DNA of 64,000 bases. Origin: Psychrobacillus psychrodurans (lineage in GTDB: Bacteria; Bacillota; Bacilli; Bacillales_A; Planococcaceae). The notes under the pieces are model-generated. The model saw nothing but the letters and a program-made list of their open reading frames with translations, did not search any database and had not been told where the DNA came from. How positions within the stretch are numbered: the first letter of the stretch is position 1; every line of letters begins with the position of its first letter. This document shows positions 17,420 to 25,925 of the stretch, one piece after another. The stretch lies in the NCBI RefSeq assembly GCF_027563345.1, contig NZ_JAMKBK010000005.1; one strand, given 5' to 3'. A program made the position numbers and the translations under genes.

Positions 17420-18622
17420 ATGAGAAAGATAGTAATGACAATTTGTATTTGTATAGTATTTTTGCTTTCTGGTTGTACTATAAATCAGCAAACGAACACG
17501 ACAATTGAAACGTCTCAGACACCTGTAGGGACTAGTAATAAAATGAAAGTCCATTTTCTAGATGTAGGACAAGGTGACTCTATATTAGTACAATCCCCAA
17601 ATGGAAAAAATCTACTAGTTGATGGAAGTACAAAAGATGCTGGAAAAGAAGTAGTTGCTTATTTAAAATCGCATGATGTCGAGAAACTCGATTATGTAGT
17701 AGCGACACATCCAGATGCTGATCACATCGGCGGACTTATTTCCGTTTTGAACTCTGTCTCTATAAAAAACTTTGTGGATTCAGGTAAAGTACATACCTCT
17801 CAAACGTATGAGGAAATGCTTCAGCTTATTTTAGATAAAAACATACCGTTCATTGTGCCGAATATTGAAGATACGATTCCCTTAGATGATGATTTAGATA
17901 TTACTGTTTTAAATGTTGGAGAAGAATCAGATGATAATAATGAAGCATCTATTGTCTTAAAAATAACTTATGGGGAAGTTTCATTTTTATTGATGGGGGA
18001 CGCAGATATTCGTATAGAGAAAGAAATACTAGAGCGGTCGAACGTAAAGTCAACTGTATTGAAAGCAGGACATCATGGTTCTGACACGAGTAGCTCGGAA
18101 GATTTTATACAGGCAGTAAAACCAGAAGTTACAATTCTTAGCTATGGGAAAGATAATTCTTATGGACACCCAGATGCAGAAGTCAAGTCAAGGTTGGAGC
18201 GGATTAGTTCACAAATATATGGCACTGCAGTAGTTGGCAATATAGTCGTGGAAACAGATGGAGTAGATTATAACGTATTGACAAATGGAAACGTAGAACC
18301 AACTGAAATTGCTGATACCGTAACTGAAGGGATTAATATTTCAAGTAAAGACCTCCGAGGTGAAATAGTAGGCATTACCAATTCTGGTGGTACTACTGTT
18401 AGTTTGAAGGATTGGCAATTAGTTTCCGTAGCGGGCAATCAAACATTCAAGTTTCCAAACATAAGCTTACTGGCTGGGGAGACGATTTACGTCACAAGTG
18501 GTCCGAAAGCAAAAGAAGGTTCGGGCTATTTGAAATGGACGACTGGACAAATGTGGAGAAACGATGGGGATGCAGCTACATTATTAAATAGCAAAGGAGA
18601 GGTTGTGAGTGAATTTGAATAA
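17420..18622 (+). CDS. ComEC-type metallo-beta-lactamase lipoprotein with lamin-tail domain
   Basis: A 400-residue predicted extracellular lipoprotein; the lipobox is LLSGC (Cys19). Residues about 45-290 are a metallo-beta-lactamase fold like the C-terminal domain of ComEC: FLDVGQGDS, then ATHPDADHIGGL with metal-binding His and Asp residues, LLMGDAD, and LKAGHHGSDTSS. Residues about 310-400 are a lamin-tail (LTD) beta-sandwich (GEIVGITNSGG ... LKDWQL ... KFPNISLLAGETIYV). The likely function is a surface-bound phosphodiesterase or nuclease; this is inferred. Its end overlaps a DUF3006 gene by 14 bases, a common pairing. Confidence 0.88.
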   Translation: MRKIVMTICICIVFLLSGCTINQQTNTTIETSQTPVGTSNKMKVHFLDVGQGDSILVQSPNGKNLLVDGSTKDAGKEVVAYLKSHDVEKLDYVVATHPDADHIGGLISVLNSVSIKNFVDSGKVHTSQTYEEMLQLILDKNIPFIVPNIEDTIPLDDDLDITVLNVGEESDDNNEASIVLKITYGEVSFLLMGDADIRIEKEILERSNVKSTVLKAGHHGSDTSSSEDFIQAVKPEVTILSYGKDNSYGHPDAEVKSRLERISSQIYGTAVVGNIVVETDGVDYNVLTNGNVEPTEIADTVTEGINISSKDLRGEIVGITNSGGTTVSLKDWQLVSVAGNQTFKFPNISLLAGETIYVTSGPKAKEGSGYLKWTTGQMWRNDGDAATLLNSKGEVVSEFE

Positions 18623-18854
18623 ATACACGTTAGACCGTTTCGAAGGGGACTTTGCAGTCTTTTTGAAATACCCAAATGAAACCGAGAGCCTTCAAATCCA
18701 TTGCTCTGATTTAAAGTCTAAGCTAAATCAAGGGGACATAGTGAATATTTCAGTAATACAAGATAAATATGAAATTGAGCTACTTAGTGAACAAACAATG
18801 GACCAGAAGGAAAGGGTCGGCCAATTACTTGAACGATTAAAAAAAAGAAATTGA
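18609..18854 (+). CDS. DUF3006 domain protein
   Basis: An 81-residue protein of the DUF3006 family, recognised by the opening YTLDRFEGDFAVFL and the DIVNISV strand motif. Members are small beta-barrel-like proteins often encoded next to ComEC-like MBL genes; their role is not known. The start at GTG 18609 lies inside the end of the MBL gene and behind AAGGAG, so translation is coupled. The C-terminal part (about 55-81) is a charged helix. Confidence 0.85.
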   Translation: MNLNKYTLDRFEGDFAVFLKYPNETESLQIHCSDLKSKLNQGDIVNISVIQDKYEIELLSEQTMDQKERVGQLLERLKKRN

Positions 18855-18933
18855 GCGAAATTACACTATGTAGGTTTTTAAAAAATTCTACTTGTATTAA
18901 AATAGTAAGTAGCGCAACTTGGAGGTGAGCAGA

Positions 18934-19011
18934 ATGGCAAAAAGTATAAAATTGCTAGACAGTGCAACGCCTCATGCAAAGCCTAATGATGGAAAGGCGA
19001 TCTTTGTATGA
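18934..19011 (+). CDS. 25-residue peptide frame (possible leader peptide)
   Basis: A short frame encoding MAKSIKLLDSATPHAKPNDG and five more residues, behind a strong ribosome binding site (GGAGGTGAG). It has no membrane helix and no recognisable family. Its second half forms the left arm of a long hairpin (18975-19059), which suggests a leader peptide or structured leader for the CD3324-like gene beginning at 19098. It is equally possible that this is a chance frame. Confidence 0.3.
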   Translation: MAKSIKLLDSATPHAKPNDGKAIFV

Positions 19012-19059
19012 GAAGCTATAAATTAAATTATATCGCCATTTCATAATGTTGGCTTTGCA
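18975..19059 (+). other. long imperfect hairpin before the CD3324-like gene
   Basis: Left arm 18975-19001 (starting TGCAAAGCC and ending GGCGAT) pairs with right arm 19032-19059 (ATCGCC ... GGCTTTGCA), with a few mismatches and a 30-base AT-rich loop. No T tract follows, so it does not look like a terminator. It lies between a good ribosome binding site and the next gene. Confidence 0.5.
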
Positions 19060-19097
19060 CCTTATTTAAATAGTTAAAAATAAGGAGCGAGCGTAAA

Positions 19098-19361
19098 ATG
19101 ACATATATCAAGGCAACTTCCGTTTTACCTGAGGAGCTAGTGAAGGAAATTCAAAAGTATATTCAAGGGGAAACAATTTATATTCCTAAACCGGGAAAAA
19201 CTTATAAACAATGGGGAACAGTTTCAGGTGAAAGGAAACGTATTGATGAGCGAAATAATTCTTTAAAGAAAGCGTATAGAAATGGTGTTTCTATGGGACA
19301 GCTTGCAAATGAGTATTATCTTTCGGTCGAAACTGTTAAGAAAATTGTCTATACAAAGTAA
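19098..19361 (+). CDS. CD3324 family protein
   Basis: An 87-residue protein of the small CD3324 family. It begins TYIKATSVLPEELVKEIQKY, continues with YIPKPGK and a central WG...SGERKRIDERN motif, and ends in a helix-turn-helix-like segment (SMGQLANEYYLSVETVKKI). The C-terminal half resembles the Mor-type DNA-binding fold, so a regulatory role is plausible but unproven. The ribosome binding site is AAGGAGCGA. It is followed by a terminator, hence monocistronic with the structured leader upstream. Confidence 0.8.
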   Translation: MTYIKATSVLPEELVKEIQKYIQGETIYIPKPGKTYKQWGTVSGERKRIDERNNSLKKAYRNGVSMGQLANEYYLSVETVKKIVYTK

Positions 19362-19369
19362 AAGTATAT

Positions 19370-19403
19370 ACTGGTAGCTCCTTTAGGGGCTATCAGTTTT
19401 TTT
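19370..19403 (+). terminator. intrinsic terminator
   Basis: The stem ACTGGTAGCTCC / GGGGCTATCAGT with two G-U pairs, a TTTA loop and a run of seven T. Confidence 0.88.
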
Positions 19404-19509
19404 GTATTCATATGGTGAAAACAATTACTAATCATCTTATCCGTTTATTAATCAATTATTATTCGATACAATTGGACTAACGAAAATAATTGTGAATGGA
19501 GAGGTAAAT

Positions 19510-20151
19510 ATGAATCCTTTCATTAGAAGTGATCAATACAACTTTATCAAAAAACAGACACAGGCATTGGTAAATGGACATGCAACAGTAAATGATCGCG
19601 GAGTATTAAATGCCCTAAGAGCACTGTCATTAGAGAAAGTACTTGGGCTATTTGAGGAATCTACAGAAGCTCAAAAAAACCTATTGAAAGCAATTGTAGA
19701 AATAAAAGAAAAATTAGAAGCAGAAAGTTTTCTAGAAACCCTAAAGCCTTATGTTATCCCCTTTAAAGAGATAAGCGAGACTGCTATCAAAAAGATTTTT
19801 CCGAAAGCGAAGAAACTCAAAATTCCTTCATTAGAGAATATAGACTTTAAAGAATTATCTTATTTAGGCTGGTTGGATAAAGGGTCCAATAAAAAATTTC
19901 TTGTTATTGAATACAAAAATAAATTAGTAGGAATTTCTGGGGGTTATAAAAACTCCAATAAAAAAGGGATTTGTGCATTATGTAATCGAACTGAAGAAAT
20001 TGGAATGTTTACTTCTTCGGTCAAGGGCATGACTCAGGATGCATTTATAACGCGAGGAAATTATATTTGCCAAGATAGTCAAAAATGTAATGAGAACATC
20101 ATTTCCTTGGACAAATTAAATAAATTTGTAGAGCTAATTGAAAATAAATAA
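19510..20151 (+). CDS. FusB/FusC family elongation factor G-binding protein
   Basis: A 213-residue protein of the FusB family, which binds EF-G and, in staphylococci, rescues ribosomes stalled by fusidic acid. The N-terminal part (about 1-75) is helical. The C-terminal part carries the zinc-finger cysteines: CALCNR (about residue 157) and CQDSQKC (about residue 195), with GMFTSSVKGMTQDAF between them as in the family. ATG 19510 follows GAGAGG; the frame extends to GTG 19492, but that is upstream of the site. Chromosomal members in Bacillales may have a housekeeping role in EF-G recycling rather than resistance. Confidence 0.85.
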   Translation: MNPFIRSDQYNFIKKQTQALVNGHATVNDRGVLNALRALSLEKVLGLFEESTEAQKNLLKAIVEIKEKLEAESFLETLKPYVIPFKEISETAIKKIFPKAKKLKIPSLENIDFKELSYLGWLDKGSNKKFLVIEYKNKLVGISGGYKNSNKKGICALCNRTEEIGMFTSSVKGMTQDAFITRGNYICQDSQKCNENIISLDKLNKFVELIENK

Positions 20152-20166
20152 ATTAAGAGGGATTAT

Positions 20167-20808
20167 ATGGAGCAGGAGCTACTAAAAGTATTTGACGAGC
20201 AGCATCAGCAAATAGGTGTAGATACCCGAGAGGAAATTCATCGTCTTGGATTATGGCATGAAACATTTCAATGCTGGTTCATTGGTAGTCATGAAGGAAA
20301 ACAATATGTTTACTTACAATTACGCAGCAACTTGAAGAAGGATTATCCGGGATTGTTGGATATTACTGCCGCGGGTCATTTATTGGAAAGTGAAACAGTT
20401 TTTGATGGGATACGCGAGGTAAAAGAGGAGCTTGGAATTGATATCCTTTTTGAGGAATTGTATTCACTTGGTGTTATAAAATACTCTGTTACGACGGATG
20501 ATTTAATAGATAATGAATTAGCCCATGTATTTTTATACGACTGCGCATTGGATTGGGAACAATTTACGCTACAGGTTGAGGAAGTGTCTGGCGTAGTAAG
20601 AGTGGAAATAACTCAATTTGTGAGTTTATGGCAGAGTGAAATAGAGGAAATAGAGATAATCGGTTTCGAGGTAGAGGAAGATGGAACAAGAAGACCAATT
20701 CATCAAATGGTTGATAAAGAGAGCTTTGTACCACATGAACAATCCTACTATGAAGTAATATGCGAAGAAATGATATCTTTTACATTAAAAAACCAACTTT
20801 CTAGTTAA
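20167..20808 (+). CDS. Nudix hydrolase, IPP isomerase-like subgroup
   Basis: A 213-residue Nudix protein, probably a pyrophosphohydrolase. The Nudix box is complete: GHLLESE, then REVKEELGI (about residues 72-94). The N-terminal EQELLKVFDEQHQQIG and WHETFQCWFI match the YfcD/IPP isomerase-like subgroup; the substrate is not known. The ribosome binding site GAGGGA precedes ATG. It lies 15 bases after the FusB-like gene, so the two are probably co-transcribed. The terminator hairpin starts inside its last codons. Confidence 0.85.
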   Translation: MEQELLKVFDEQHQQIGVDTREEIHRLGLWHETFQCWFIGSHEGKQYVYLQLRSNLKKDYPGLLDITAAGHLLESETVFDGIREVKEELGIDILFEELYSLGVIKYSVTTDDLIDNELAHVFLYDCALDWEQFTLQVEEVSGVVRVEITQFVSLWQSEIEEIEIIGFEVEEDGTRRPIHQMVDKESFVPHEQSYYEVICEEMISFTLKNQLSS

Positions 20809-20823
20809 GAAAGTTGGTTTTAT
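20789..20823 (+). terminator. intrinsic terminator containing the stop codon
   Basis: The stem AACCAACTTTC / GAAAGTTGGTT has the stop codon in its loop and a T tail. The A-rich left flank could also let it act on the minus strand for the convergent LysM-3D gene. Confidence 0.85.
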
Positions 20824-20865
20824 CTATATCTAACTCCAGCACAAGTCGATGCTTGCACGTTTCTA

Positions 20866-21432
20866 TTATTCTAAGATTTTAACTTTGACACTTTTACGAC
20901 CCCATTTATAGGCTTCGCTTTTCGATGAAAAAAATACATCTATTTTATTCCCTTTGATAGCACTACCTGTATCTCCAGCTACTGCGTATCCATAACCTTC
21001 GACATAAACTTTGGTGCCAAGTGGAATTACTTTTGGATCTACTGCGATGACTTTTACATCTGGATTGCGTTTTAGGTTAATACCTGTGCTAGTGACACCA
21101 GAGCATCCGTTACAAGTTGCTGTGAATGCACTTGCAGAGACAACAATCTCTTTAACTACTTTATCCTCTGTTGTTCTAGAGGGAGTTTTCTTTTTCTTCG
21201 CAGCAGTAGCCGCTTTTGAAGAAATTTTTAAGCTTTGATTGAGTTTGATCGTATCTGATTTTAGATTATTCCAAGACTTTAAAGTTGATACAGACACTTT
21301 GTGTGTTTTAGCAATTTTATACAAAGTATCTCCTTTTTGTACAGTGTATGTTGAAGATGCGGCTAGGCTTGTGCTTGTCCCGCTAACCAATAGTGCAAAT
21401 GTGATGATGAGTGTCCAAAGAATTCTTCTCAA
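20866..21432 (-). CDS. secreted LysM and 3D domain cell-wall protein (YocH-like)
   Basis: A 188-residue secreted wall-associated protein. Signal peptide: RRILWTLIITFALLVSG, with cleavage near SLAA. LysM domain: YTVQKGDTLYKIAKTHKVSV, about residues 28-70. C-terminal 3D domain with the three characteristic Asp: AVDPKVIPLG, AVAGDTG and NKIDVFF. The 3D fold is that of MltA/resuscitation-type muralytic enzymes; the B. subtilis relatives YocH and YuiC cut peptidoglycan. TTG 21432 is eight bases after AAGGGG, and I prefer it to the GTG at 21465, which lacks a site. Confidence 0.88.
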   Translation of the reverse strand: MRRILWTLIITFALLVSGTSTSLAASSTYTVQKGDTLYKIAKTHKVSVSTLKSWNNLKSDTIKLNQSLKISSKAATAAKKKKTPSRTTEDKVVKEIVVSASAFTATCNGCSGVTSTGINLKRNPDVKVIAVDPKVIPLGTKVYVEGYGYAVAGDTGSAIKGNKIDVFFSSKSEAYKWGRKSVKVKILE

Positions 21433-21611
21433 ATACTCTACCCCTTGCTTTTTCAGTCTAAGCACATCTTACCAATACTTTGTTACGAGAATATTACGAC
21501 AACTTGGCAATGTCATTACAAATCTTAATAATTTTACAAACCTAAATTAACATTAGTAGATTATAGTCTATTAAAGAGATTGACGATTTATACCAATGTA
21601 ATTAAAAATTA

Positions 21612-21745
21612 TAGCCCATAAACTTTTCAATATAGCCCATAACTCCACTCTATTAACCGATAAATTGAAAGATAGCCCATTAGTTTCTAAATTTAGCCCA
21701 TAACCGCTCACTAATAGCCCATAAAATAAACGACATAGCCCTTAA
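21612..21745 (-). repeat. 21-bp periodic array, TTATGGGCTA core (array C)
   Basis: On the plus strand the core TAGCCCATAA starts at 21612, 21633, 21654 (degenerate, TAACCGATAA), 21673, 21694, 21715 and 21736 (TAGCCCTTAA). Steps are 21, 21, 19, 21, 21 and 21. Read on the minus strand the core is TTATGGGCTA, which is the core of array D. In that orientation it follows the terminator of dapF, as the other arrays follow theirs. Confidence 0.9.
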
Positions 21746-21771
21746 CTCATCCCACACACTTATATAACATT

Positions 21772-21806
21772 AAAAAGAGCCTCACTAGTTTTCGCTAGAA
21801 AGGCTC
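21772..21806 (-). terminator. intrinsic terminator of dapF
   Basis: The stem AGAGCCT...CTAG / CTAG...AGGCTCT is followed on the minus strand by TTTTTA. Confidence 0.8.
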
Positions 21807-21825
21807 TCACTCTATCATCTTAATA

Positions 21826-22668
21826 CTACACATCAATCTCACCATCGAAGACACTTACTGCAGGACCTGTCATATATACACCTTCATCGGTATAGCGTAT
21901 GATAAGTTCCCCGCCTAGTAATTTTACGGTAATATCGGAATCTTTGTCGCAGTTACCATTTAAAACTGCCGCAACGACTGCAGCGCATGCCCCAGTTCCG
22001 CAGGCAAGCGTTTCTCCACTACCGCGCTCCCATACGCGCATATGAATAGTCTTACGATTCTCTACAGAAATAAACTCTGTATTTACACTTTCCGGGAAAA
22101 ATGAGTGTTGCTCAAATTTTGGACCAATTAATGGTAAGTCTACCAACATTGGATCTTCCACAAAAATAACACAGTGAGGATTGCCCATAGACACTGTTGT
22201 GATGTGATATGTTTTGTCTTCCACTTGAAGGGGGAAGTTTATTAACGGATTTGTTTCCTTTGATTGGACGGGTATAAGTGCAGGTTCTAAAATGGCTTTG
22301 CCCATGTCTACTTTGGCAGAATTCATTTTGCCATTTTCGATATAGAGCTCAATCGTTTTAACGCCACTAAGGGTATCAATTGTTAACACTTCTTTTGTAG
22401 CGATATTATTATCGTACACGTATTTAGCAACGCAGCGGATAGCATTTCCACACATTTTCCCTTCACTGCCATCTATGTTAAACATTCGCATCTTTGCATC
22501 TGCAATATCGGATGGACATATTAATACTATCCCATCCCCACCAATTCCAAAATGGCGGTCAGATATATGCTGGCTTAGTGTATTAGGGTCATCGATAGTA
22601 TGCTCAAAACAGTTAATATAAATATAATCATTTCCGCAGCCATGCATCTTAGTAAAAGGTATTTTCAT
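21826..22668 (-). CDS. dapF: diaminopimelate epimerase DapF
   Basis: Interconverts LL- and meso-diaminopimelate, giving the cross-linking amino acid of peptidoglycan and the precursor of lysine. Both catalytic cysteines are present: Cys73 in MCGNAIRC and a second Cys in ETLACGTGACA near residue 217. The family opening FTKMHGCGNDYIYIN is intact. At 280 residues it is the normal length. ATG 22668 gives the family-typical MKIPFTK start and follows AAGGAG; the frame continues upstream to 22695, but those residues are not family-like. It is transcribed alone. Confidence 0.95.
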   Translation of the reverse strand: MKIPFTKMHGCGNDYIYINCFEHTIDDPNTLSQHISDRHFGIGGDGIVLICPSDIADAKMRMFNIDGSEGKMCGNAIRCVAKYVYDNNIATKEVLTIDTLSGVKTIELYIENGKMNSAKVDMGKAILEPALIPVQSKETNPLINFPLQVEDKTYHITTVSMGNPHCVIFVEDPMLVDLPLIGPKFEQHSFFPESVNTEFISVENRKTIHMRVWERGSGETLACGTGACAAVVAAVLNGNCDKDSDITVKLLGGELIIRYTDEGVYMTGPAVSVFDGEIDV

Positions 22669-22810
22669 CTTCAGCGTAACTCCTTTTTGGCGCAATCTTC
22701 TTATTTGCCCGCATATGTAAAAGCCCGAACGGTTCGGTCATTAAAAAACCCGAACTGATGGAATTTTCACTTTTATCTTATTATAGCATAGGGGGCAGCG
22801 AGAAAATACG

Positions 22811-23659
22811 TTATGGAGTTTTACTATTAAACGTGTCCCCACCTTGAATTGTTCCTTTTTCATAACCTTTATAAAACCAACCTTTACGTTGTTCAGAGGT
22901 CCCATGTGTGAAACTTTCTGGAACAACATAGCCCATAGCTTGTTTTTGAAGTGTGTCATCACCAACAGCACTTGCAGCGGTCAATGCTTCATCTAAATCT
23001 CCTTCTTCCAGATAGCCCATTCCTTGGGCATGCTTCGCCCATACTCCGGAGAAATAATCTGCTTGAAGCTCAAAGCGGACAAGGTACTTATTGAATTCTT
23101 CTTCACTTAGCTTCTGTCGAAGAGGCATAACTTGTTCAGTTGTCCCAAGTAAAGTTTGAACATGGTGGCCAACTTCATGTGCAATAACATAAGCCATTGC
23201 AAAATCGCCAGGAGCATTGAACTTCGTTTGTAGTTCCTGATAGAAGCTTAGGTCGATATATAATTTTTGATCACCTGGACAATAAAAAGGTCCAACTGAT
23301 GCACCAGCTGCTCCACATGCAGAATCGACACTATCTGTATATAACACTAAAGTCGGCTCTATGTATTCCATTCCATTTTCTTGGAATATTTTAGTCCAAA
23401 CCTTTTCAGTATCAGCTAGTACAACAGAAACGAATTCGGATAGTTCTTTTTCTTGTTCAGTTTCCTCATACGGAACATTGCTTGATTGATCTGTTGTACC
23501 AAGATTTCCAATCAAATCATCAGGGTTTTCGCCAAGTAAGGAAATGATGATAACAATGATTAAACCCAAGCCTCCGCCGACTCCGGCAATAGCTTTTCCA
23601 CCACTCATACCCCTGCGGTCTTCTACATTAGAACTACCAGCTCTACCTCTCCATTTCAT
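22811..23659 (-). CDS. neutral zinc metallopeptidase, YpfJ family
   Basis: A 282-residue membrane-anchored metallopeptidase of the YpfJ/neutral-zinc family. It has a Gly-rich segment and one membrane helix (GLGLIIVIIISLLG, about residues 31-44), then an extracytoplasmic catalytic domain. The zinc motif is AHEVGHHVQ (about residue 165). The RFELQADYFSGVWA and AASAVGDD motifs are family hallmarks. The substrate is unknown. The N-terminus MKWRGRAGSSNVEDRRG is typical of the family, which supports the start used. Confidence 0.9.
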   Translation of the reverse strand: MKWRGRAGSSNVEDRRGMSGGKAIAGVGGGLGLIIVIIISLLGENPDDLIGNLGTTDQSSNVPYEETEQEKELSEFVSVVLADTEKVWTKIFQENGMEYIEPTLVLYTDSVDSACGAAGASVGPFYCPGDQKLYIDLSFYQELQTKFNAPGDFAMAYVIAHEVGHHVQTLLGTTEQVMPLRQKLSEEEFNKYLVRFELQADYFSGVWAKHAQGMGYLEEGDLDEALTAASAVGDDTLQKQAMGYVVPESFTHGTSEQRKGWFYKGYEKGTIQGGDTFNSKTP

Positions 23660-23778
23660 CTAACACACTTCCTCTTCCATTACAGTTTTATGTATATTGT
23701 TTTTATACCCAAAATTTTTCAAATTAGACATTCATTGTGGACAGATTGCTTTATAATGAATAAAAAGGGGGATTTGTC

Positions 23779-24810
23779 ATGCTTAAAAAACCAAAAATGC
23801 TAAAAGCTGGAGACAAGGTGGCGACGATTAGTTTGTCATGGGGAGGAGCTGGGGAACCAGATCTTCGTTGGAGATATGAACAGGGAATAGGAAGATTACG
23901 CGACGTTTTTGGATTGGAAGTTATAGCGATGCCAAATAGCTTAAAGGGTGGAGACTATTTATACGAAAACCCACAGGCTCGTGCAGAGGATCTAATGAAT
24001 GCATTTAAGGATCCTTCCATTAAAGGTATATTTTCTAATATTGGTGGTAGCGAAAGTATTCGATTATTACCATATATTGATTTTGATGTAATTCGAGATA
24101 ATCCAAAAGTATTTATAGGCTATTCGGACTCCACTGTAACGCATCTATTCTGTCATAAAGCAGGAATATCCTCCTTTTATGGACCAGCTATATTAATGGA
24201 TTTCGCAGAAAATGTAGAAATGCATGAATATACGGTAGAGGCTTTGAAGAAGACTTTGTTCTTGAGTGGTCCAATAGGTGAAGTGAAACCTGCAACAGAA
24301 TGGACAAGTCAAAGATTAGAATGGATTGTTGAAAATAAAGATAAAAAACGTCAAATGAATCCAAATAATGGCTATGAATTATTACAAGGTTCAGGAGTAG
24401 TACAAGGCAGATTAATCGGGGGTTGTATCGAAGTTTTAGAATTTGCTAAAGGTACATCGCTTTGGCCGGCAGAAGAATATTGGAAAGATAGTATTTTATT
24501 TTTTGAAACGTCTGAAGAGCTTCCAACACCTGGAAATTTAGAGTATTGGCTACGCAATTATGGCACGCAGGGAATTCTTCAGCAAGCGAAAGGAATAATT
24601 TTTGGTAAGCCTCAAAATGAGAAGTACTACGAGGAATACAAGGATTCCATTCGTTTAATCATGAAAGAGCTTTCCTTAGATAATCTACCAATTTTATATA
24701 ACTTGAACTTTGGACATACGGAACCTAAATTTGTGCTGCCATATGGGGCAAAGGCGGAGATTAATTGTGAAAATATAACGTTCTCTATTCTAGAAAGTGG
24801 AGTGGAGTAA
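23779..24810 (+). CDS. S66 family peptidase (LD-carboxypeptidase / MccF-like)
   Basis: A 343-residue serine peptidase of family S66. The nucleophile Ser lies in FIGYSDSTVTH, the Glu in LFFETSEE and the His in NFGHTEPKFVLPYG, giving the Ser-Glu-His triad. Length and the MccF-like arrangement suggest a homologue of MccF, which inactivates microcin C-like peptidyl-nucleotides, or a relative that recycles cell-wall peptides. The ribosome binding site GGGGGA precedes ATG. The next gene, a FAD amino-acid oxidase-like enzyme, starts 4 bases later, so they form an operon. Confidence 0.88.
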   Translation: MLKKPKMLKAGDKVATISLSWGGAGEPDLRWRYEQGIGRLRDVFGLEVIAMPNSLKGGDYLYENPQARAEDLMNAFKDPSIKGIFSNIGGSESIRLLPYIDFDVIRDNPKVFIGYSDSTVTHLFCHKAGISSFYGPAILMDFAENVEMHEYTVEALKKTLFLSGPIGEVKPATEWTSQRLEWIVENKDKKRQMNPNNGYELLQGSGVVQGRLIGGCIEVLEFAKGTSLWPAEEYWKDSILFFETSEELPTPGNLEYWLRNYGTQGILQQAKGIIFGKPQNEKYYEEYKDSIRLIMKELSLDNLPILYNLNFGHTEPKFVLPYGAKAEINCENITFSILESGVE

Positions 24811-24813
24811 ACA

Positions 24814-25902
24814 ATGTCCTCTTATATCGTAATAGGTGGCGGGATTCTAGGGGCGTCGACTGCGTACCATCTTGCAAAACGAAATGTGAGAGTTACGCTA
24901 GTAGATCGCCAGGATATGGGCCAGGCATCAGCTGCAGCTGCGGGGATAATTTGCCCATGGATCTCTCAACGAAGAAATAAAAAATGGTACACATTAGTAA
25001 AAAATGGAGCGTACTACTATAAACAACTTGTAGAGGAATTAGAAGCTCTAGGAGAGACTTCTACAGGTTATAAAAAGGTGGGGGCCATTGCTCTTCAAAA
25101 TGATCCGAAAAAATTACAGAAAATGCTAGAGCGTGCGTTGGAAAAAAGAGTAGATGCGGCTGAAATTGGTGAACTGAAAATATTATCACCAGAAGAAACT
25201 AAAGAGCATTTTCCTCTAATTTCAGAAGACTTCACTTCTTTATATGTAGAAGGTGCTGCACGAGTGGATGGCGGTGCAATGCGTGATGCATTGATAAGTG
25301 CTGCCAAAAAACTAGGGGCGGAAGTAATTTATGGCAATGCTTCGATTTCGAATGGTATTTTAATAGTGGATGGTCAACAAATGGAAGCTGATGCCATCGT
25401 TTTAACTGCAGGTGCATGGGGCAATGAGATACCTCAGGAGCTTGGTGTTAATATGAAAGTTAGTTTTCAAAAAGCACAAATCATGCATTTTCAAGTGAAT
25501 AATTTGTATACTGGAGAATGGCCGGTTGTCTTGCCACCAACAAATCAGTATTTATTGACCTTTGATAATGGCAAGGTTGTGGCTGGATCTACATACGAAG
25601 AAAACACTGGTTATGATGCCAATGTGACAGAAGCAGGTAAGAAAGAGCTTCTCAAGAGTGCTGTAAGTATCGCTAGTTCACTTAATAGTGCTTCTATTGC
25701 AGAGGTACGAGTGGGGTTTAGACCATATACACCAGACTTTCTTCCGGTAATTGGAAAGTTACCTGGCTATGAGTCCATTTATTTCTCCAACGGATTAGGG
25801 GCATCAGGTTTAACAGCAGGACCTTTTGTTGGTGCTGAGTTAGCTAGATTAATCTTAGGGGAAGAAACAGTTTTAGATCTAACTGATTATGCACCAATAT
25901 AA
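24814..25902 (+). CDS. FAD-dependent amino-acid oxidase / dehydrogenase family protein
   Basis: A 362-residue flavoprotein of the DAO superfamily (glycine oxidase / D-amino-acid dehydrogenase type). The dinucleotide-binding motif VIGGGILGASTAYHL opens the protein, and VDR supplies the ribose-binding acid. The C-terminal FAD contact GFRPYTPDFLPVIG ... SNGLGASGLTAGP is typical. The amine substrate cannot be told from sequence. It starts 4 bases after the S66 peptidase stop, and a link such as release and oxidation of D-amino acids from wall peptides is conceivable but inferred. Confidence 0.85.
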   Translation: MSSYIVIGGGILGASTAYHLAKRNVRVTLVDRQDMGQASAAAAGIICPWISQRRNKKWYTLVKNGAYYYKQLVEELEALGETSTGYKKVGAIALQNDPKKLQKMLERALEKRVDAAEIGELKILSPEETKEHFPLISEDFTSLYVEGAARVDGGAMRDALISAAKKLGAEVIYGNASISNGILIVDGQQMEADAIVLTAGAWGNEIPQELGVNMKVSFQKAQIMHFQVNNLYTGEWPVVLPPTNQYLLTFDNGKVVAGSTYEENTGYDANVTEAGKKELLKSAVSIASSLNSASIAEVRVGFRPYTPDFLPVIGKLPGYESIYFSNGLGASGLTAGPFVGAELARLILGEETVLDLTDYAPI

Positions 25903-25925
25903 AGATAGATACGGGGGATGGGATT

